A stretch of DNA of 64,000 nt from Buttiauxella warmboldiae (GTDB taxonomy: Bacteria > Pseudomonadota > Gammaproteobacteria > Enterobacterales > Enterobacteriaceae). Location of the stretch: assembly GCF_003818135.1 (NCBI RefSeq), contig NZ_RPOH01000047.1, positions 1 through 64,000 on the forward strand, read 5' to 3'. The translations under genes were made by a program, and so were the position numbers. How positions within the stretch are numbered: the stretch's first letter is position 1; the number at the start of each line of letters is the position of its first letter. Under the pieces are notes generated by a model. It worked only from the letters and a program-made list of their open reading frames with translations, searched no databases and had not been told where the DNA came from. This document shows positions 50,910 through 62,475 of this stretch, piece after piece.

Positions 50910-52202
50910 ATGAAGAATTGGAGAACGCTGCTTCTCGGTTTCGTCCTGGCGGCAAATACAACCTTCGCGGCCCCGCAAGTGGTCGACAAAGTTGCAGCCG
51001 TAGTGAACAACGGTGTGGTACTGGAAAGTGATGTTAGCGGCATGATGCAGTCGGTGAAGACGGGCGCCCAGCAAGCCGGGCAGCAGCTTCCTGACGATGC
51101 CACTTTGCGTCATCAAATTCTGGAACGTCTGATTATGGATCAGATTATCCTGCAGATGGGGCAGAAGATGGGCGTCAAGGTGAGCGATGAGCAGCTGGAT
51201 AAAGCCATTGCTGACATTGCGGCGCAGAACAAGATGAGTATGGACCAGATGCGTAGCCGTCTGGCCTATGACGGGGTGAACTACAACACTTACCGTGCTC
51301 AGATCCGCAAAGAGATGACCATTTCGGAAGTGCGTAATAACGAAGTGCGTCGCCGCGTCTCGATCCTGCCGCAAGAAGTTGATGCGCTGGCACAGCAGGT
51401 GGGCAACCAAAACGACAGCAGCACCGAGCTGAATTTAAGCCACATCCTGATCCCACTGCCAGAAAACCCGTCTTCTGCTCAGGTCGATGATGCGGAAAAA
51501 CAGGCGCGTGATATCGCAGCACAAGCCCAAAGCGGTGCGGATTTCGGCAAACTGGCAATCACCTACTCTGCTGACCAGCAGGCGCTGAAAGGCGGCCAAA
51601 TGGGTTGGGGCCGTATCCAGGAGTTACCGTCTATTTTCGCCCAGGCGTTAAGCAGCGCGAAAAAGGGTGACATCATCGGCCCGATTCGTTCAGGCGTGGG
51701 CTTCCACATCCTGAAAGTGAACGATTTGCGCGGGCAGAGCCAGAGCATTTCTGTGACTGAAGTGCATGCCCGCCATATCTTGCTGAAATCATCCCCCATT
51801 ATGAGTGACGATCAGGCGCGCGCTAAACTGAACCAGATCGCGGCGGATATTAAGAGCGGCAAAACCACCTTCGCTGCGGCAGCCAAATCTTTCTCTGAAG
51901 ATCCCGGCTCGGCTAACCAGGGCGGTGATTTAGGTTGGGCATCGACAGAGATCTACGATCCGGCTTTCCGTGATGCGCTTTCCAGAATGCACAAAGGCGA
52001 AATGAGTGCGCCAGTTCACTCCTCATTTGGCTGGCACCTGATTGAACTGATGAATACCCGCAACGTTGATAAGACCGATGCGGCACAGAAAGATCGTGCG
52101 TATCGTATGCTGTTCAACCGTAAGTTCTCTGAAGAAGCGCAGACCTGGATGCAGGAACAACGCGCCTCCGCTTACGTAAAAGTTATTGGTAGCAATGGCT
52201 AA
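50910..52202 (+). CDS. surA: Periplasmic chaperone/peptidyl-prolyl isomerase SurA
   Basis: Escorts outer-membrane proteins, including LptD, across the periplasm. The product is 430 residues (E. coli 428). It has a 20-residue signal peptide (ending NTTFAA), a chaperone N-domain, and two parvulin domains (near 175-275 and 285-385: [24 protein letters not shown]) with a C-terminal helix. It overlaps pdxA by eight bases. Confidence 0.97.
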   Translation: MKNWRTLLLGFVLAANTTFAAPQVVDKVAAVVNNGVVLESDVSGMMQSVKTGAQQAGQQLPDDATLRHQILERLIMDQIILQMGQKMGVKVSDEQLDKAIADIAAQNKMSMDQMRSRLAYDGVNYNTYRAQIRKEMTISEVRNNEVRRRVSILPQEVDALAQQVGNQNDSSTELNLSHILIPLPENPSSAQVDDAEKQARDIAAQAQSGADFGKLAITYSADQQALKGGQMGWGRIQELPSIFAQALSSAKKGDIIGPIRSGVGFHILKVNDLRGQSQSISVTEVHARHILLKSSPIMSDDQARAKLNQIAADIKSGKTTFAAAAKSFSEDPGSANQGGDLGWASTEIYDPAFRDALSRMHKGEMSAPVHSSFGWHLIELMNTRNVDKTDAAQKDRAYRMLFNRKFSEEAQTWMQEQRASAYVKVIGSNG

Positions 52203-53184
52203 TATCCATCGCGTGGTCATCACTCCCGGCGAACCCGCCGGGATTGGCCCCGACCTGGTCATCGCGCTGGCAAGCCGCGACTGGCCCGTTGAACTGGTTG
52301 TCGCCGCTTCGCCTGAACTGCTGCTGGAACGAGCAGCCCTGCTCGGCCTTCCTCTGAGGATTAAATCTTACCAGCCCGGCACGCCGGCAAGCCCGCAAGC
52401 TGCTGGCACGCTCACCGTTCTTCCTGTCGAATTACGCGCTCCAGTCGTCCCGGGACAGCTGGATGTGAGAAACAGTGCCTATGTGGTCGAGATGCTGGCC
52501 CGTGCCTGTGATGGCTGTATTAACGGCGAGTTTGCCGCACTGATCACCGGCCCGGTACATAAAGGCATTATTAACGATGCCGGTATTCCCTTTAGCGGCC
52601 ATACCGAATTTTTTGAAGAGCGTTCACACAGCGAAAAAGTGGTGATGATGCTGGCAACCGAAGAGTTGCGCGTCGCGCTGGTGACCACGCATCTGCCGCT
52701 CAAAGCCATTAGTGATGCGATAACGCCAGATTTATTACGCCAGATAATCATCATCCTGTATCATGACCTGCAAACCAGGTTTGGTATCGCGCAGCCGCAC
52801 GTGCTGGTTTGTGGCCTCAACCCCCATGCCGGGGAAGGCGGCCACATGGGGACGGAAGAAATTGATACCATCATTCCCGTGCTCAATGAAATGCGCGCTC
52901 TGGGAATGAAGCTTTCTGGCCCGCTACCGGCAGATACGCTGTTTCAGCCGAAGTATCTCGATTGTGCCGACGCAGTACTGGCGATGTACCACGATCAGGG
53001 CCTCCCGGTACTCAAATACCAGGGATTTGGCCGCGCGGTAAATATCACGCTGGGCTTACCTTTTATCCGCACTTCGGTTGACCACGGCACCGCGCTAGAA
53101 CTGGCGGGTCTTGGGAAAGCCGATGTCGGCAGTTTTACTACGGCGCTTAATCTCGCCATCAAGATGATTGTTAATACTCAATGA
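52195..53184 (+). CDS. pdxA: 4-hydroxythreonine-4-phosphate dehydrogenase
   Basis: NAD-dependent enzyme of the DXP-dependent PLP pathway, downstream of Epd in this same window. The product is 329 residues, as in E. coli, from the ATG in the surA tail. Metal-binding histidines are in [10 protein letters not shown] near 166, LNPHAGEGG near 211 and AMYHDQGLP near 266. It overlaps rsmA by four bases (ATGA). Confidence 0.96.
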   Translation: MANIHRVVITPGEPAGIGPDLVIALASRDWPVELVVAASPELLLERAALLGLPLRIKSYQPGTPASPQAAGTLTVLPVELRAPVVPGQLDVRNSAYVVEMLARACDGCINGEFAALITGPVHKGIINDAGIPFSGHTEFFEERSHSEKVVMMLATEELRVALVTTHLPLKAISDAITPDLLRQIIIILYHDLQTRFGIAQPHVLVCGLNPHAGEGGHMGTEEIDTIIPVLNEMRALGMKLSGPLPADTLFQPKYLDCADAVLAMYHDQGLPVLKYQGFGRAVNITLGLPFIRTSVDHGTALELAGLGKADVGSFTTALNLAIKMIVNTQ

Positions 53185-54008
53185 ATACTCGTGTCCACCA
53201 GGGCCATTTAGCCCGTAAACGTTTTGGACAAAACTTCCTTAATGACCAGTTCGTTATCGACAGTATTGTCTCTGCTATTAATCCACTAAAAGGCCAGGCG
53301 ATGGTTGAAATCGGCCCCGGCCTCGGCGCATTAACCGAGCCTGTGGGTGAACGCCTGGATGAGATGACCGTTATCGAGCTGGACCGCGATCTTGCAGCCC
53401 GTCTGCAAACGCATCCGTTCCTGGCGCCTAAGCTGACGATTTATCAGCAGGATGCCATGACCATGGATTTTGGCGAGCTGTCGCAAAAAATCGGCCAGCC
53501 GTTGCGCGTATTCGGCAACCTGCCGTATAACATCTCCACGCCATTGATGTTCCATCTCTTTAGCTATACTGATGCCATTGCAGACATGCATTTTATGCTG
53601 CAAAAAGAGGTGGTAAACCGTTTAGTTGCGGGTCCCAACTGTAAAGCGTACGGTCGTTTATCCGTCATGGCGCAATATTATTGCAATGTGATTCCAGTAC
53701 TTGAAGTGCCGCCAACGGCCTTCACGCCGGCACCGAAAGTTGATTCTGCCGTTGTGCGCCTGGTTCCACATGCGACAATACCCAACCCGGTGAAAGAGCT
53801 GCGCGTGTTAAGCCGCATCACCACTGAAGCCTTTAATAAGCGTCGCAAAACGATTCGTAACAGCCTGGGCCACCTGTTCAGCCCGGAAGTGATGGCTGAA
53901 TTGGGTATTGATGCAACCCTGCGTGCTGAAAACATCTCGGTTGCACAGTACTGTCAACTGGCAAACTATTTGGCTGAGCATCCACAGCAGCAGCCGAAGG
54001 AGAGTTAA
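53181..54008 (+). CDS. rsmA: 16S rRNA dimethyladenosine transferase
   Basis: KsgA; dimethylates A1518 and A1519 of 16S rRNA late in small-subunit assembly. The product is 275 residues (E. coli 273). It has [11 protein letters not shown] near 12, the SAM-binding [10 protein letters not shown] near 43 and the NLPYNIS catalytic motif near 113. It is followed by apaG after two bases. Confidence 0.97.
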   Translation: MNTRVHQGHLARKRFGQNFLNDQFVIDSIVSAINPLKGQAMVEIGPGLGALTEPVGERLDEMTVIELDRDLAARLQTHPFLAPKLTIYQQDAMTMDFGELSQKIGQPLRVFGNLPYNISTPLMFHLFSYTDAIADMHFMLQKEVVNRLVAGPNCKAYGRLSVMAQYYCNVIPVLEVPPTAFTPAPKVDSAVVRLVPHATIPNPVKELRVLSRITTEAFNKRRKTIRNSLGHLFSPEVMAELGIDATLRAENISVAQYCQLANYLAEHPQQQPKES

Positions 54009-54010
54009 CG

Positions 54011-54388
54011 ATGTTAAATTCGCCCCGCGTATGCATTCAGGTACAAAGCGTTTATATCGAATCGCAGTCCTCACCTGAGAACCAACGCTTCGTCTTTGCT
54101 TATACCGTCACCATCCGCAACCTGGGGCGAACACCGGTACAATTGCTTGGCCGCTACTGGCTTATCACCAACGGCAACGGCCATGAAACTGAAGTTCAGG
54201 GCGAGGGCGTAATTGGCGTCCAGCCGCATATTGAACCGGGCAACGAATACAGCTATACCAGCGGTGCGGTACTCGAAACACCGCTTGGCACCATGCAAGG
54301 CCATTATGAAATGGTCGACTCCCAGGGCGAAGCTTTCCGCGTCGCTATTCCCGTATTCCGTCTGGCTATTCCAGCCTTCATTCACTGA
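54011..54388 (+). CDS. apaG: ApaG protein
   Basis: Conserved 125-residue protein (E. coli 125) of the DUF525 family with an immunoglobulin-like/FN3 fold. Its biochemical role in enterics is unclear. The [18 protein letters not shown] region and the C-terminal beta strands are family features. It sits between rsmA and apaH, as in E. coli. Confidence 0.94.
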   Translation: MLNSPRVCIQVQSVYIESQSSPENQRFVFAYTVTIRNLGRTPVQLLGRYWLITNGNGHETEVQGEGVIGVQPHIEPGNEYSYTSGAVLETPLGTMQGHYEMVDSQGEAFRVAIPVFRLAIPAFIH

Positions 54389-54392
54389 TACG

Positions 54393-55244
54393 ATGTCTAC
54401 CTACCTGATTGGCGACGTTCACGGCTGTTACGATGAACTACTCGCCCTGCTGCAACAGGTTGAATTTACGCCTGGCAAAGATGTTTTATGGCTTACGGGC
54501 GATCTTGTCGCGCGTGGCCCCGGCTCGCTTGAAGTGCTGCGTTACGTGCGAGAGCTCGGTGAGAGCGCGCGTATCGTCCTCGGTAACCACGATCTCCACC
54601 TTCTTGCCGTTTATGCCGGTATCAGCCGCAATAAGCCTAAAGATCGCGTCTCTCCGCTGCTCGAAGCGCCCGATGCCGACGAGCTGCTTAACTGGCTACG
54701 CCGCCAGCCTCTGCTGCAGGTTGATGAAGAGAAAAAGCTGGTGATGGCTCACGCGGGGATTACGCCACAGTGGGATCTGAATACTGCCATAGCCTGCGCA
54801 CGTGATGTCGAAGCGGTGCTGTCGAGCGACAGTTACCCGTTATTCCTTGATGCGATGTATGGCGATATGCCAAACAACTGGTCGCCGGAGCTCTCGGGGC
54901 TTGCCCGGCTGCGGTTCATTACTAACTCGCTGACCCGCATGCGTTATTGCTTCCCGAATGGGCAGCTGGATATGTACTGCAAAGACACGCCGGAAAGCGC
55001 GCCTGCACCGCTGAAACCGTGGTTTGCCATCCCGGGCCCGGTAACCGCTGAGTATTCCGTCATCTTCGGACACTGGGCATCACTGGAGGGCAAAGGTACG
55101 CCAGAAGGGATTTACGGGCTGGATACCGGTTGCTGCTGGGGTGGAGAGCTAACCTGCCTGCGCTGGGAAGATAAAACTTATTTCACTCAGCCATCCAATC
55201 GCAGGCCCGATGTCGGCGGTGGTGAGACGGCTATCGCTTCATAA
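54393..55244 (+). CDS. apaH: Diadenosine tetraphosphatase (symmetrical)
   Basis: Hydrolyses Ap4A to two ADP and removes Np4 caps from RNA. The product is 283 residues (E. coli 280). It has phosphoesterase motifs GDVHGCYDE near 7, [10 protein letters not shown] near 35 and GNHDLHLL near 63. The ATG chosen lies four bases after the apaG stop; the frame stays open 180 bases upstream inside apaG. It is the last gene of the surA operon. Confidence 0.95.
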   Translation: MSTYLIGDVHGCYDELLALLQQVEFTPGKDVLWLTGDLVARGPGSLEVLRYVRELGESARIVLGNHDLHLLAVYAGISRNKPKDRVSPLLEAPDADELLNWLRRQPLLQVDEEKKLVMAHAGITPQWDLNTAIACARDVEAVLSSDSYPLFLDAMYGDMPNNWSPELSGLARLRFITNSLTRMRYCFPNGQLDMYCKDTPESAPAPLKPWFAIPGPVTAEYSVIFGHWASLEGKGTPEGIYGLDTGCCWGGELTCLRWEDKTYFTQPSNRRPDVGGGETAIAS

Positions 55245-55255
55245 GCAATAAACAA

Positions 55256-55286
55256 AAAGAAGGAAAAACCCCGTTTTTCCTTCTTT
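55256..55286. terminator. Bidirectional apaH/folA terminator
   Basis: A perfect 14-bp inverted repeat (AAAGAAGGAAAAAC/GTTTTTCCTTCTTT) with a 3-nt loop between convergent apaH and folA. A- and T-rich arms give U-rich ends in both directions. Confidence 0.85.
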
Positions 55287-55314
55287 GTCAGCAACCAGAC
55301 TTTTCCTGCGCGTC

Positions 55315-55794
55315 TTAACGACGTTCCAGCACTTCGAAACAGTAGCCATGAGAGTTATTCTCGTCGGCATCATGGAATTCGCTGAACGTTGACTGCCACT
55401 CGTCCGGGTTGTAATCCGGGAAGTGCGTGTCCCCTTCAACTTCAGCATCGATGTGCGTCAGATACAGGCGCTGTGCTTTCGGCAGGAACTGTTCGTAAAC
55501 ACGCCCGCCGCCAATCACCATAATCTCTTGCGCATCACCACAGGCCTTAATCGCCTCTTCCACCGACGAAACCCACTCCACGCGCTCATCGGAGCCAGGT
55601 TTGCTACTGATGACGATATTCTTGCGGCCCGGCAGCGGGCGACCGATAGATTCCCAGGTCAGGCGCCCCATCACGACAGGTTTATTCAACGTATTACGTT
55701 TAAACCATGCCAGATCGGCAGGCAAATCCCAGGGCATGGCGTTTTCCATACCAATAACACGATCTACCGCTAATGCAGCAATCAGACTGATCAT
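55315..55794 (-). CDS. folA: Dihydrofolate reductase
   Basis: NADPH-dependent reduction of dihydrofolate; the trimethoprim target. The product is 159 residues, as in E. coli. It has [23 protein letters not shown], with the catalytic acid at Asp27 (DLAWF), [16 protein letters not shown] near 42, and [11 protein letters not shown] near 93. Position 45 is Leu where K-12 has His, a change I recall from other enterics. Residues altered in common trimethoprim-resistant mutants look wild-type (P21, A26, L28, W30). Confidence 0.97.
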   Translation of the reverse strand: MISLIAALAVDRVIGMENAMPWDLPADLAWFKRNTLNKPVVMGRLTWESIGRPLPGRKNIVISSKPGSDERVEWVSSVEEAIKACGDAQEIMVIGGGRVYEQFLPKAQRLYLTHIDAEVEGDTHFPDYNPDEWQSTFSEFHDADENNSHGYCFEVLERR

Positions 55795-56063
55795 TCTAGT
55801 AATCCAGGGGTGGTGAAAAAATTGCCGCCACTATACGGAAAGCGCATTCTTTCGTCGACTGTCCGCGGGCATGTCTGAGAGAATTTTTTTGTTCTGCTAC
55901 TGTAAACGCGTAACGTATTGCTTCCTGATTGAGCAGGAACAACGGGTTAGCATAAAAGCGCCAGAAGCGTCGTAAAAAATTCTTCACTGTCGTCCCTTAC
56001 GTTATAGGAATATCTGATAGCTGCGGTATAGTTCACGTTTCTTTATCTGTTGTGGATTAAACC

Positions 56064-56678
56064 ATGTTAGAAACCACGCTTTTTGTCGCCACCATTGCCA
56101 CGTTAGGGATGCTTTCTCCCGGGCCTGATTTCTTTCTGGTGATTAAAAATGCTGCCCGCTACCCGCGCGTTGCCGCAATGATGACTTCGCTCGGCGTGAT
56201 CGGCGGCGTCGCCACTCATATGACCTATTGCGTGGCTGGGCTTGCGGTGGTGATCACCACGACGCCATGGCTGTTCGACCTGCTGAAATATGCCGGCGCG
56301 GCTTATCTGATCTGGGTGGGCCTGCAGGCGTTGCTGGCTCGCGGCGGCAGCAAAATGGACGTCAGCAATATTGAACGCCAGCAAACCACGCTGAAAAAAG
56401 CCTTCTTACAGGGTTATTTGTGCAACCTGCTCAATCCCAAAGCAACGCTGTTTTTCCTTTCCGTCTTCACCCAGGTATTGAGCGTGAACTCCGGCACCAT
56501 GGAAAAACTCTGGTATGCGGGCGTTATCCTGATGCTGTCAGTGGTCTGGTGGCCGCTATTAGTGGTGCTGATTCAGAGCGAACCGGTGCGCCGCGGCCTT
56601 GCCAAAGCCCAGAAGATTATCGATAAGCTGCTGGGCGGCATGCTGATAGCGCTTGGGATCAAAGTCGCATTGAGCTAA
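56064..56678 (+). CDS. LysE/RhtB-family amino-acid exporter
   Basis: Putative inner-membrane exporter of amino acids or derivatives. It is 204 residues with about six hydrophobic segments and the family signature SPGPDFFLVIKNA near 17. NPKATLFFLSVF near 127 is the usual second conserved block. It resembles RhtB/RhtC-type homoserine/threonine exporters, but the substrate cannot be told. In K-12 no such gene lies between kefC and folA. It converges on kefC. Confidence 0.8.
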   Translation: MLETTLFVATIATLGMLSPGPDFFLVIKNAARYPRVAAMMTSLGVIGGVATHMTYCVAGLAVVITTTPWLFDLLKYAGAAYLIWVGLQALLARGGSKMDVSNIERQQTTLKKAFLQGYLCNLLNPKATLFFLSVFTQVLSVNSGTMEKLWYAGVILMLSVVWWPLLVVLIQSEPVRRGLAKAQKIIDKLLGGMLIALGIKVALS

Positions 56679-56711
56679 AAAAAAGTGGATGGCGCAACTG
56701 CGCTTATCCAC
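56677..56711 (-). terminator. kefC terminator / REP-like hairpin
   Basis: GTGGAT..CGCA / TGCG..ATCCAC inverted repeat (56685-56711) followed on the minus strand by eight T that overlap the exporter stop. It resembles enteric REP units and the hairpin after speB. Confidence 0.7.
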
Positions 56712-56725
56712 CTACCGCGATTTTG

Positions 56726-58582
56726 TTATTGCGGTTTGACCGGCGGTTCATCCGCCAACTTTCCCGAATGCAGCCCCTCTTCCGTTCCCTGCCAGCCATG
56801 GCGCTGAATCACGTTCAGATGCGAACGGTCTTCGTTAATCACTTCAGTCAGCATCGCACTGGTACGTTTAAGCACGTCGGCCCGGGCTGACCAGTCTGGA
56901 GCCGGAACCATCTCTTCAACCATTTGCCTGTTAAAGCGGCGGAAATGATCGGCGCGCTCCCGGGCTTCGTAGCTTCCCACCCCCAGCCCCTCAAGCGCCT
57001 GGCGCCCCACTTTCAATGCCCCTTCAAATGTCTCGCGTTCAGGCTGCTCCACCCCTAGCTGACGCAGGCGAATAAAGTGGTCAAGATCGCGCGCACGGGC
57101 AATCACTTTCAGATGCGGGAAGTGCTCCCGCACCCGTTCGGCTAGCTGCATATTGGCGTCGGGGTCGTCGATGGCGTTGATCAGCACTTCCGCTTTCGCA
57201 GCACCCGCAGATTCCAGTAAATCCACGCGCGTCGCGTCACCATAAAACACTTTGGTACCAAACTTACGCAGCGTCTCAATGTGGTCAGGATCGTGGTCAA
57301 GAACCACCATTTTCACCCCGCTGGTCAGCAACAAACGTCCGGCGATTTGCCCGAAGCGCCCGAAGCCTGCAACGATCACGCGCGGCTGCTCTTCGTCGAT
57401 TTCGTCGGCTTCACGCGCCTGCTCTTTGCCAGATTTTTCCAGGCGATTGAGCAACACCAGCAGCAGCGGCGTTGCTGCCATAGAGAGCGCCACCGCAAGC
57501 GTCAGCGATTTTGCCCAGCTGTCGTCCAGCACCTGCGCCATGCGCGCGGTGCCAAAAATCACAAAGGCGAATTCACTACCCTGCCCGAGCAGAACGGCAA
57601 ACCAGCGCCGCTGTTTGCGCGGCACGCTTAGCGGTTTTGCCACAATCCATAGCGTGATGATTTTAATCGCCAGGAAGCCAAATAGCAGCGCAACAATTCG
57701 CAGAGGGTTTTCCCACAGCGTGCCGAAGTCTATCGACATCCCCACGCCGATGAAAAACAGCCCCAGCAGCAGCCCTTTGAAAGGTTCGATATCGCTTTCC
57801 AGCGCGTGGCGATATTCAGAACTCGCCAGTAAAACCCCCGCCAGAAACGCGCCCATCGCCATCGAAAGCCCGGCTTCCTCAAGCAATAAACCGAAGCCAA
57901 ACACCATAAACAACGCCATGGCGCTGAACACTTCACGTAAGCCGGAACGTGCCACAAACCGCAGCACCGGGCGTGTGACATAGCGCCCAAGCAGTACCAC
58001 CACCGCCAAAGCGCCAACCACTTTCAGTGCCGAAATGGAAAATGCGCCCAGGGTGGTAGCCGCGCTACTTGTGGCAAGCAGGGGAATCATCGCCACTAAT
58101 GGGATCGCCGCGATATCCTGGAATAACAACACGGCAAATGCCCCGCGCCCCATTTGCGAGAGCGTCAGGTTACGTTCGTTCATCGCCTGCATAGCAATCG
58201 CGGTGGATGATAGCGCCAGCGTCAGGCCAATTAACGCGGCCACCTGCCAGCGTAAACCTAAGAACATGCAGAACAACCCGAGCAGCAAGCCACACGCCAC
58301 CATTTGTAATGCACCGCCGCCAAACACCGATGCGCGCAGCGTCCACAAGCGTCGCGGATCGAGTTCGAGGCCGATGACAAACAGCATCAGCACCACGCCA
58401 ATTTCCGCAAAATGCAAAATAGTCTCGGCATCTGTGACCAGCCGTAACCCCCAGGGGCCGATAATACAACCGGCTATCAGATAACCCAGCACTGAACCGA
58501 GCCCAAGCCGCACCGCAATCGGCACGATTATCGCGGCAGCCCCAAGGTAAATCAGCACCTGCAACATGCTGTGGCTATCCAT
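56726..58582 (-). CDS. kefC: Glutathione-gated K+/H+ antiporter KefC
   Basis: Potassium efflux system gated by glutathione (closed) and its electrophile adducts (open); it acidifies the cytosol to protect against electrophiles. The product is 618 residues (E. coli 620). It has an N-terminal CPA2 antiporter domain with about twelve helices and a C-terminal RCK/TrkA-N domain with the [13 protein letters not shown] nucleotide motif near 402. The MDSHSMLQ start matches E. coli and overlaps kefF by eight bases. Confidence 0.96.
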   Translation of the reverse strand: MDSHSMLQVLIYLGAAAIIVPIAVRLGLGSVLGYLIAGCIIGPWGLRLVTDAETILHFAEIGVVLMLFVIGLELDPRRLWTLRASVFGGGALQMVACGLLLGLFCMFLGLRWQVAALIGLTLALSSTAIAMQAMNERNLTLSQMGRGAFAVLLFQDIAAIPLVAMIPLLATSSAATTLGAFSISALKVVGALAVVVLLGRYVTRPVLRFVARSGLREVFSAMALFMVFGFGLLLEEAGLSMAMGAFLAGVLLASSEYRHALESDIEPFKGLLLGLFFIGVGMSIDFGTLWENPLRIVALLFGFLAIKIITLWIVAKPLSVPRKQRRWFAVLLGQGSEFAFVIFGTARMAQVLDDSWAKSLTLAVALSMAATPLLLVLLNRLEKSGKEQAREADEIDEEQPRVIVAGFGRFGQIAGRLLLTSGVKMVVLDHDPDHIETLRKFGTKVFYGDATRVDLLESAGAAKAEVLINAIDDPDANMQLAERVREHFPHLKVIARARDLDHFIRLRQLGVEQPERETFEGALKVGRQALEGLGVGSYEARERADHFRRFNRQMVEEMVPAPDWSARADVLKRTSAMLTEVINEDRSHLNVIQRHGWQGTEEGLHSGKLADEPPVKPQ

Positions 58583-59105
58583 GGTTCGCCTCCTGCCAGT
58601 CGAGCAAGCGTTGTTTGTACATTTCAGCTTGTACCTCGAGGGTATTTTCATCGCAGACAAACGTGAAATGGATGGTGAAGTGCGGTAGCCAGTTCATACC
58701 GCAGTAAAGTGCTGTCGCTTGTAACGGCTGCCCGAGCACATCAAAACCGGGATGGTCACCGAGATCAAAGTGACCCTCGCCACCGCCGGTGGTCACCGCC
58801 CACATTACCTGCTTGCCACGCAGCGCCGTTCCACCCTGGCCGTACGCCCAGCCGTGAGCCAGCACTTTATCGATCCATAGCTTCATCAGCGGCGGCATGC
58901 TGTACCACTGCATCGGATGCTGCCAGATAACCAGCTCAGCGCGGCTTAAAGCCTGCTGTTCGGCGGCAATATCAATATTGAAATCCGGGTATAGCTCATA
59001 CAGCGAGCGCACTTCCACATCGGGCAAAAGTGACGCCTGTTGGAGCATTTTTTTGTTGGCATGAGAGTGCTGCGGGTAAGGATGTGCATAAATAATCAAA
59101 ATCAT
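58575..59105 (-). CDS. kefF: KefF, quinone-oxidoreductase-like KefC partner
   Basis: FMN flavoprotein that binds and activates KefC and has quinone oxidoreductase activity. The product is 176 residues, as in E. coli. It has [17 protein letters not shown] at the N-terminus, [18 protein letters not shown] near 67 and TTGGGEGHF near 110. It is first in the kefF-kefC operon, downstream of the carB terminator. A CRP-like site lies 66 bp upstream. In K-12 caiF and cai/fix genes separate carB and kefF. Confidence 0.95.
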   Translation of the reverse strand: MILIIYAHPYPQHSHANKKMLQQASLLPDVEVRSLYELYPDFNIDIAAEQQALSRAELVIWQHPMQWYSMPPLMKLWIDKVLAHGWAYGQGGTALRGKQVMWAVTTGGGEGHFDLGDHPGFDVLGQPLQATALYCGMNWLPHFTIHFTFVCDENTLEVQAEMYKQRLLDWQEANHG

Positions 59106-59170
59106 GGCGTTGCTTGTCCCGGCGCTGGAATCATCACAGTGTAGACGGTTAATGAAAATCAGCCTACATC

Positions 59171-59186
59171 CGTGATTTTTATCACA
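59171..59186. promoter_or_regulatory. CRP-like site between carB and kefF
   Basis: TGTGATAAAAATCACG on the minus strand fits TGTGA-N6-TCAC. It touches the T-tract of the carB terminator. Confidence 0.5.
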
Positions 59187-59213
59187 AAAAAAAGGCCCAC
59201 CGAAGTAAGCCTT
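59186..59213 (-). terminator. carAB terminator
   Basis: A 9-bp stem (AAGGCTTAC/GTGGGCCTT, two G-T pairs) with a TTCG loop, followed by eight T, just after the carB stop. Confidence 0.85.
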
Positions 59214-59234
59214 AGCAGACTGAACAAGCCAATT

Positions 59235-62200
59235 TTATTTGGCGATCTGCGCGTGCATTTCCTGAACAGAAATCACTTTTTCCGTGGCATCAGCATTTAA
59301 TGCCATCGCGGTTGCGAAACCGCCGTTCAACGTGGTGTCGTAATGCACTTTATATTGCAGCGCGCTGCGGCGGATAAGTTTGGAATCCTCAATCGCCTGA
59401 CGGCCCGCCGTGGTGTTGATGATGTAGGTGTATTCGCCATTCTTGATACGGTCCTGAATGTGCGGACGGCCTTCATGCACCTTGTTCACCAGGCGTGGGT
59501 TAATACCGGCTTCGCCTAACACCACCGCAGTACCGTGAGTCGCATCCAGCTCGAAGCCCTGCTTCAGCAATTTAGCCGCCAGGTCTACCACGCGTTTTTT
59601 GTCGCCTTCGCGCACGGAAAGCAGCGCGCGGCCCGGCTTACGCATGGTGGATTGGCTGCCCAGCATCGCTTTAGAGAACGCTTCTGCAAAGGTGCGGCCC
59701 ACGCCCATCACTTCACCGGTAGAACGCATTTCTGGCCCTAACAGTGGGTCAACGCCCGGGAACTTGTTGAACGGCAGAACCACTTCTTTCACCGAGTAAT
59801 ACGGTGGAATGATCTCTTTGGTCATACCTTGCTGAACCAGCGTCTGGCCAACCATCACACGCGCCGCCACTTTCGCCAGCGCCATTCCGGTTGCTTTGGA
59901 GACAAACGGTACGGTACGCGCCGCACGCGGGTTCACTTCAATCAGGTAGACTTCGTTATCTTTCACCGCAAACTGCACGTTCATCAGGCCGCGAACCTGC
60001 AGCTCGAAGGCCAGTTTCTGCACCTGTTGGCGCATCACATCCTGGATTTCCTGGCTCAGCGTGTACGCGGGCAGAGAACATGCGGAGTCACCGGAGTGAA
60101 CGCCAGCCTGTTCGATGTGCTCCATGATCCCGCCAATCAGCACGGTTTCACCGTCGCAAATGGCGTCAACATCCACTTCTACCGCATCGTCAAGGAAGCG
60201 GTCGAGCAGCACTGGAGCGTCGTTAGAAACGCTGACCGCGGTCTGGAAGTAACGACGCAGGTCGATTTCGTCATACACGATTTCCATCGCGCGGCCACCC
60301 AGAACGTAGGATGGGCGAACCACCAGCGGGTAGCCAATCTGCGCCGCTTTCTCTACCGCCATTTCGATGGTGGTAACGGTGGCGTTGGCAGGCTGCTTCA
60401 GCTTCAGGCGGTCAACCGCGTGCTGGAAGCGCTCACGGTCTTCTGCACGGTCAATGGCATCCGGGCTGGTGCCGATAATCGGCACGCCTGCGGCTTCCAG
60501 TTCACGCGCCAGCTTCAGCGGAGTCTGGCCGCCGTACTGCACGATAACGCCTTTTGGCTTCTCAACGCGCACGATTTCCAGCACGTCTTCCAGCGTTACC
60601 GGCTCGAAGTACAGGCGGTCGGAAGTGTCATAGTCGGTAGACACAGTTTCCGGGTTACAGTTAACCATGATGGTTTCGTAACCGTCCTCACGCAGTGCCA
60701 GAGAAGCATGCACGCAGCAGTAGTCGAATTCGATACCCTGGCCGATACGGTTCGGGCCACCGCCCAGCACCATGATTTTGTCACGGTCGTTGTTCGGGTT
60801 CGCTTCACACTCGTCTTCATAAGTGGAGTACATATACGCGGTGTCGGTGGAGAACTCCGCCGCACAGGTATCAACACGCTTATAAACCGGGTGCAGCTTA
60901 TACTGTTCGCGCAGTTTGCGAATTTCTGACTCACGCACGCCAGCCAGTTTCGCCAGGCGCGCATCGGCAAAGCCTTTACGCTTGAGCATCCGCAGGAAGT
61001 CATAGTCCAGCCCGGTGATACCGACTTCTTCGACTTTCTCTTCCAGGCGCACCAGCTCTTCGATTTGTACCAGGAACCAGCGGTCGATGTTGGTCAGGTT
61101 GAACACGCCATCAACAGACAGGCCTGCGCGGAAGGCGTCAGCCACGTACCAGATACGCTCAGCGCCTGCGTCTTTCAGCTCACGGCGAATTTTGGTCAGG
61201 GCTTCCGGGTCATCCAGGCTCACTTTCGGGTCAAAACCGGTCGCGCCCACTTCCAGGCCGCGCAAAGCTTTTTGCAGGGATTCCTGCTGCGTGCGGCCAA
61301 TCGCCATCACTTCACCGACAGATTTCATCTGCGTCGTCAGACGGTCATTAGCACCGACGAATTTTTCGAAGTTAAAGCGAGGGATTTTAGTCACAACGTA
61401 GTCGATGGACGGTTCGAACGAGGCCGGAGTTTTGCCGCCGGTGATATCGTTCATCAGCTCATCAAGGGTGTAACCCACGGCCAGTTTCGCCGCCACTTTG
61501 GCAATCGGGAAGCCGGTTGCTTTAGACGCCAGAGCAGAAGAACGCGACACACGCGGGTTCATCTCGATAACAATCAGGCGGCCAGTTTTCGGGTTAACCG
61601 AGAACTGCACGTTTGAGCCGCCGGTTTCGACGCCGATTTCACGCAGCACCGCCATCGAGGCGTTACGCATGATTTGGTATTCTTTGTCGGTCAGCGTTTG
61701 GGCTGGCGCTACGGTGATGGAGTCACCGGTGTGGATGCCCATCGGGTCAAGGTTTTCGATAGAGCAGACGATGATGCAGTTGTCGTTTTTATCACGCACC
61801 ACTTCCATCTCGTACTCTTTCCAGCCAATCAGCGATTCGTCAATCAGCAGCTCTTTGGTTGGCGAAAGATCCAGACCGCGCTCGCAGATTTCTTCGAATT
61901 CTTCACGGTTGTAAGCAATACCGCCGCCGGTGCCACCCATGGTAAATGATGGGCGGATAATGCACGGATAGCCCACGTCAGCGGCAACCGCCAGCGCTTC
62001 TTCCATATTGTGAGCGATGCCGGAGCGCGCAGTATCAAGGCCGATTTTTTTCATCGCCACGTCGAAACGGCGGCGGTCTTCAGCTTTATCAATCGCGTCA
62101 GCGGTGGCACCAATCATGGTGACGCCAAACTCGGCCAGCACGCCCTGGCGTTCCAGCTCCAGCGCACAGTTCAGCGCGGTCTGGCCGCCCATGGTTGGCA

Positions 62201-62459
62201 GCACCGCGTCCGGGCGCTCTTTTTCGATGATTTTGCGCACCACTTCCCAGTGAATCGGTTCGATGTAAGTCGCATCGGCCATTTCCGGGTCGGTCATAAT
62301 CGTTGCCGGGTTGGAGTTCACCAGAATGACGCGGTAACCCTCTTCACGCAGCGCTTTACACGCCTGCGCGCCGGAATAGTCGAACTCACACGCCTGGCCG
62401 ATAACAATTGGGCCTGCGCCGAGGATCAGGATGCTTTTTATATCTGTACGTTTTGGCAT
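59235..62459 (-). CDS. carB: Carbamoyl-phosphate synthase large subunit
   Basis: Makes carbamoyl phosphate for arginine and pyrimidines from ammonia supplied by CarA, bicarbonate and two ATP. The product is 1074 residues (E. coli 1073). It has two ATP-grasp halves ([22 protein letters not shown] near 10; [21 protein letters not shown] near 555), an oligomerisation domain between them, and a C-terminal MGS-like allosteric domain from about 935. It follows carA after 16 bp. Confidence 0.98.
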   Translation of the reverse strand: MPKRTDIKSILILGAGPIVIGQACEFDYSGAQACKALREEGYRVILVNSNPATIMTDPEMADATYIEPIHWEVVRKIIEKERPDAVLPTMGGQTALNCALELERQGVLAEFGVTMIGATADAIDKAEDRRRFDVAMKKIGLDTARSGIAHNMEEALAVAADVGYPCIIRPSFTMGGTGGGIAYNREEFEEICERGLDLSPTKELLIDESLIGWKEYEMEVVRDKNDNCIIVCSIENLDPMGIHTGDSITVAPAQTLTDKEYQIMRNASMAVLREIGVETGGSNVQFSVNPKTGRLIVIEMNPRVSRSSALASKATGFPIAKVAAKLAVGYTLDELMNDITGGKTPASFEPSIDYVVTKIPRFNFEKFVGANDRLTTQMKSVGEVMAIGRTQQESLQKALRGLEVGATGFDPKVSLDDPEALTKIRRELKDAGAERIWYVADAFRAGLSVDGVFNLTNIDRWFLVQIEELVRLEEKVEEVGITGLDYDFLRMLKRKGFADARLAKLAGVRESEIRKLREQYKLHPVYKRVDTCAAEFSTDTAYMYSTYEDECEANPNNDRDKIMVLGGGPNRIGQGIEFDYCCVHASLALREDGYETIMVNCNPETVSTDYDTSDRLYFEPVTLEDVLEIVRVEKPKGVIVQYGGQTPLKLARELEAAGVPIIGTSPDAIDRAEDRERFQHAVDRLKLKQPANATVTTIEMAVEKAAQIGYPLVVRPSYVLGGRAMEIVYDEIDLRRYFQTAVSVSNDAPVLLDRFLDDAVEVDVDAICDGETVLIGGIMEHIEQAGVHSGDSACSLPAYTLSQEIQDVMRQQVQKLAFELQVRGLMNVQFAVKDNEVYLIEVNPRAARTVPFVSKATGMALAKVAARVMVGQTLVQQGMTKEIIPPYYSVKEVVLPFNKFPGVDPLLGPEMRSTGEVMGVGRTFAEAFSKAMLGSQSTMRKPGRALLSVREGDKKRVVDLAAKLLKQGFELDATHGTAVVLGEAGINPRLVNKVHEGRPHIQDRIKNGEYTYIINTTAGRQAIEDSKLIRRSALQYKVHYDTTLNGGFATAMALNADATEKVISVQEMHAQIAK

Positions 62460-62475
62460 TTTATTTAGCTCCTGA

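Noticed and set aside
55796-55987. 63-codon minus-strand frame upstream of folA
   Set aside because: GTG start with a passable AAGGGA, but it fills the folA promoter region and matches no protein I recognise. Conservation in relatives would change this.
59829-60929. 366-codon open frame antisense to carB
   Set aside because: A shadow of the carB codon pattern: no ribosome site, no recognisable domain, and fully inside a gene whose product is certain.
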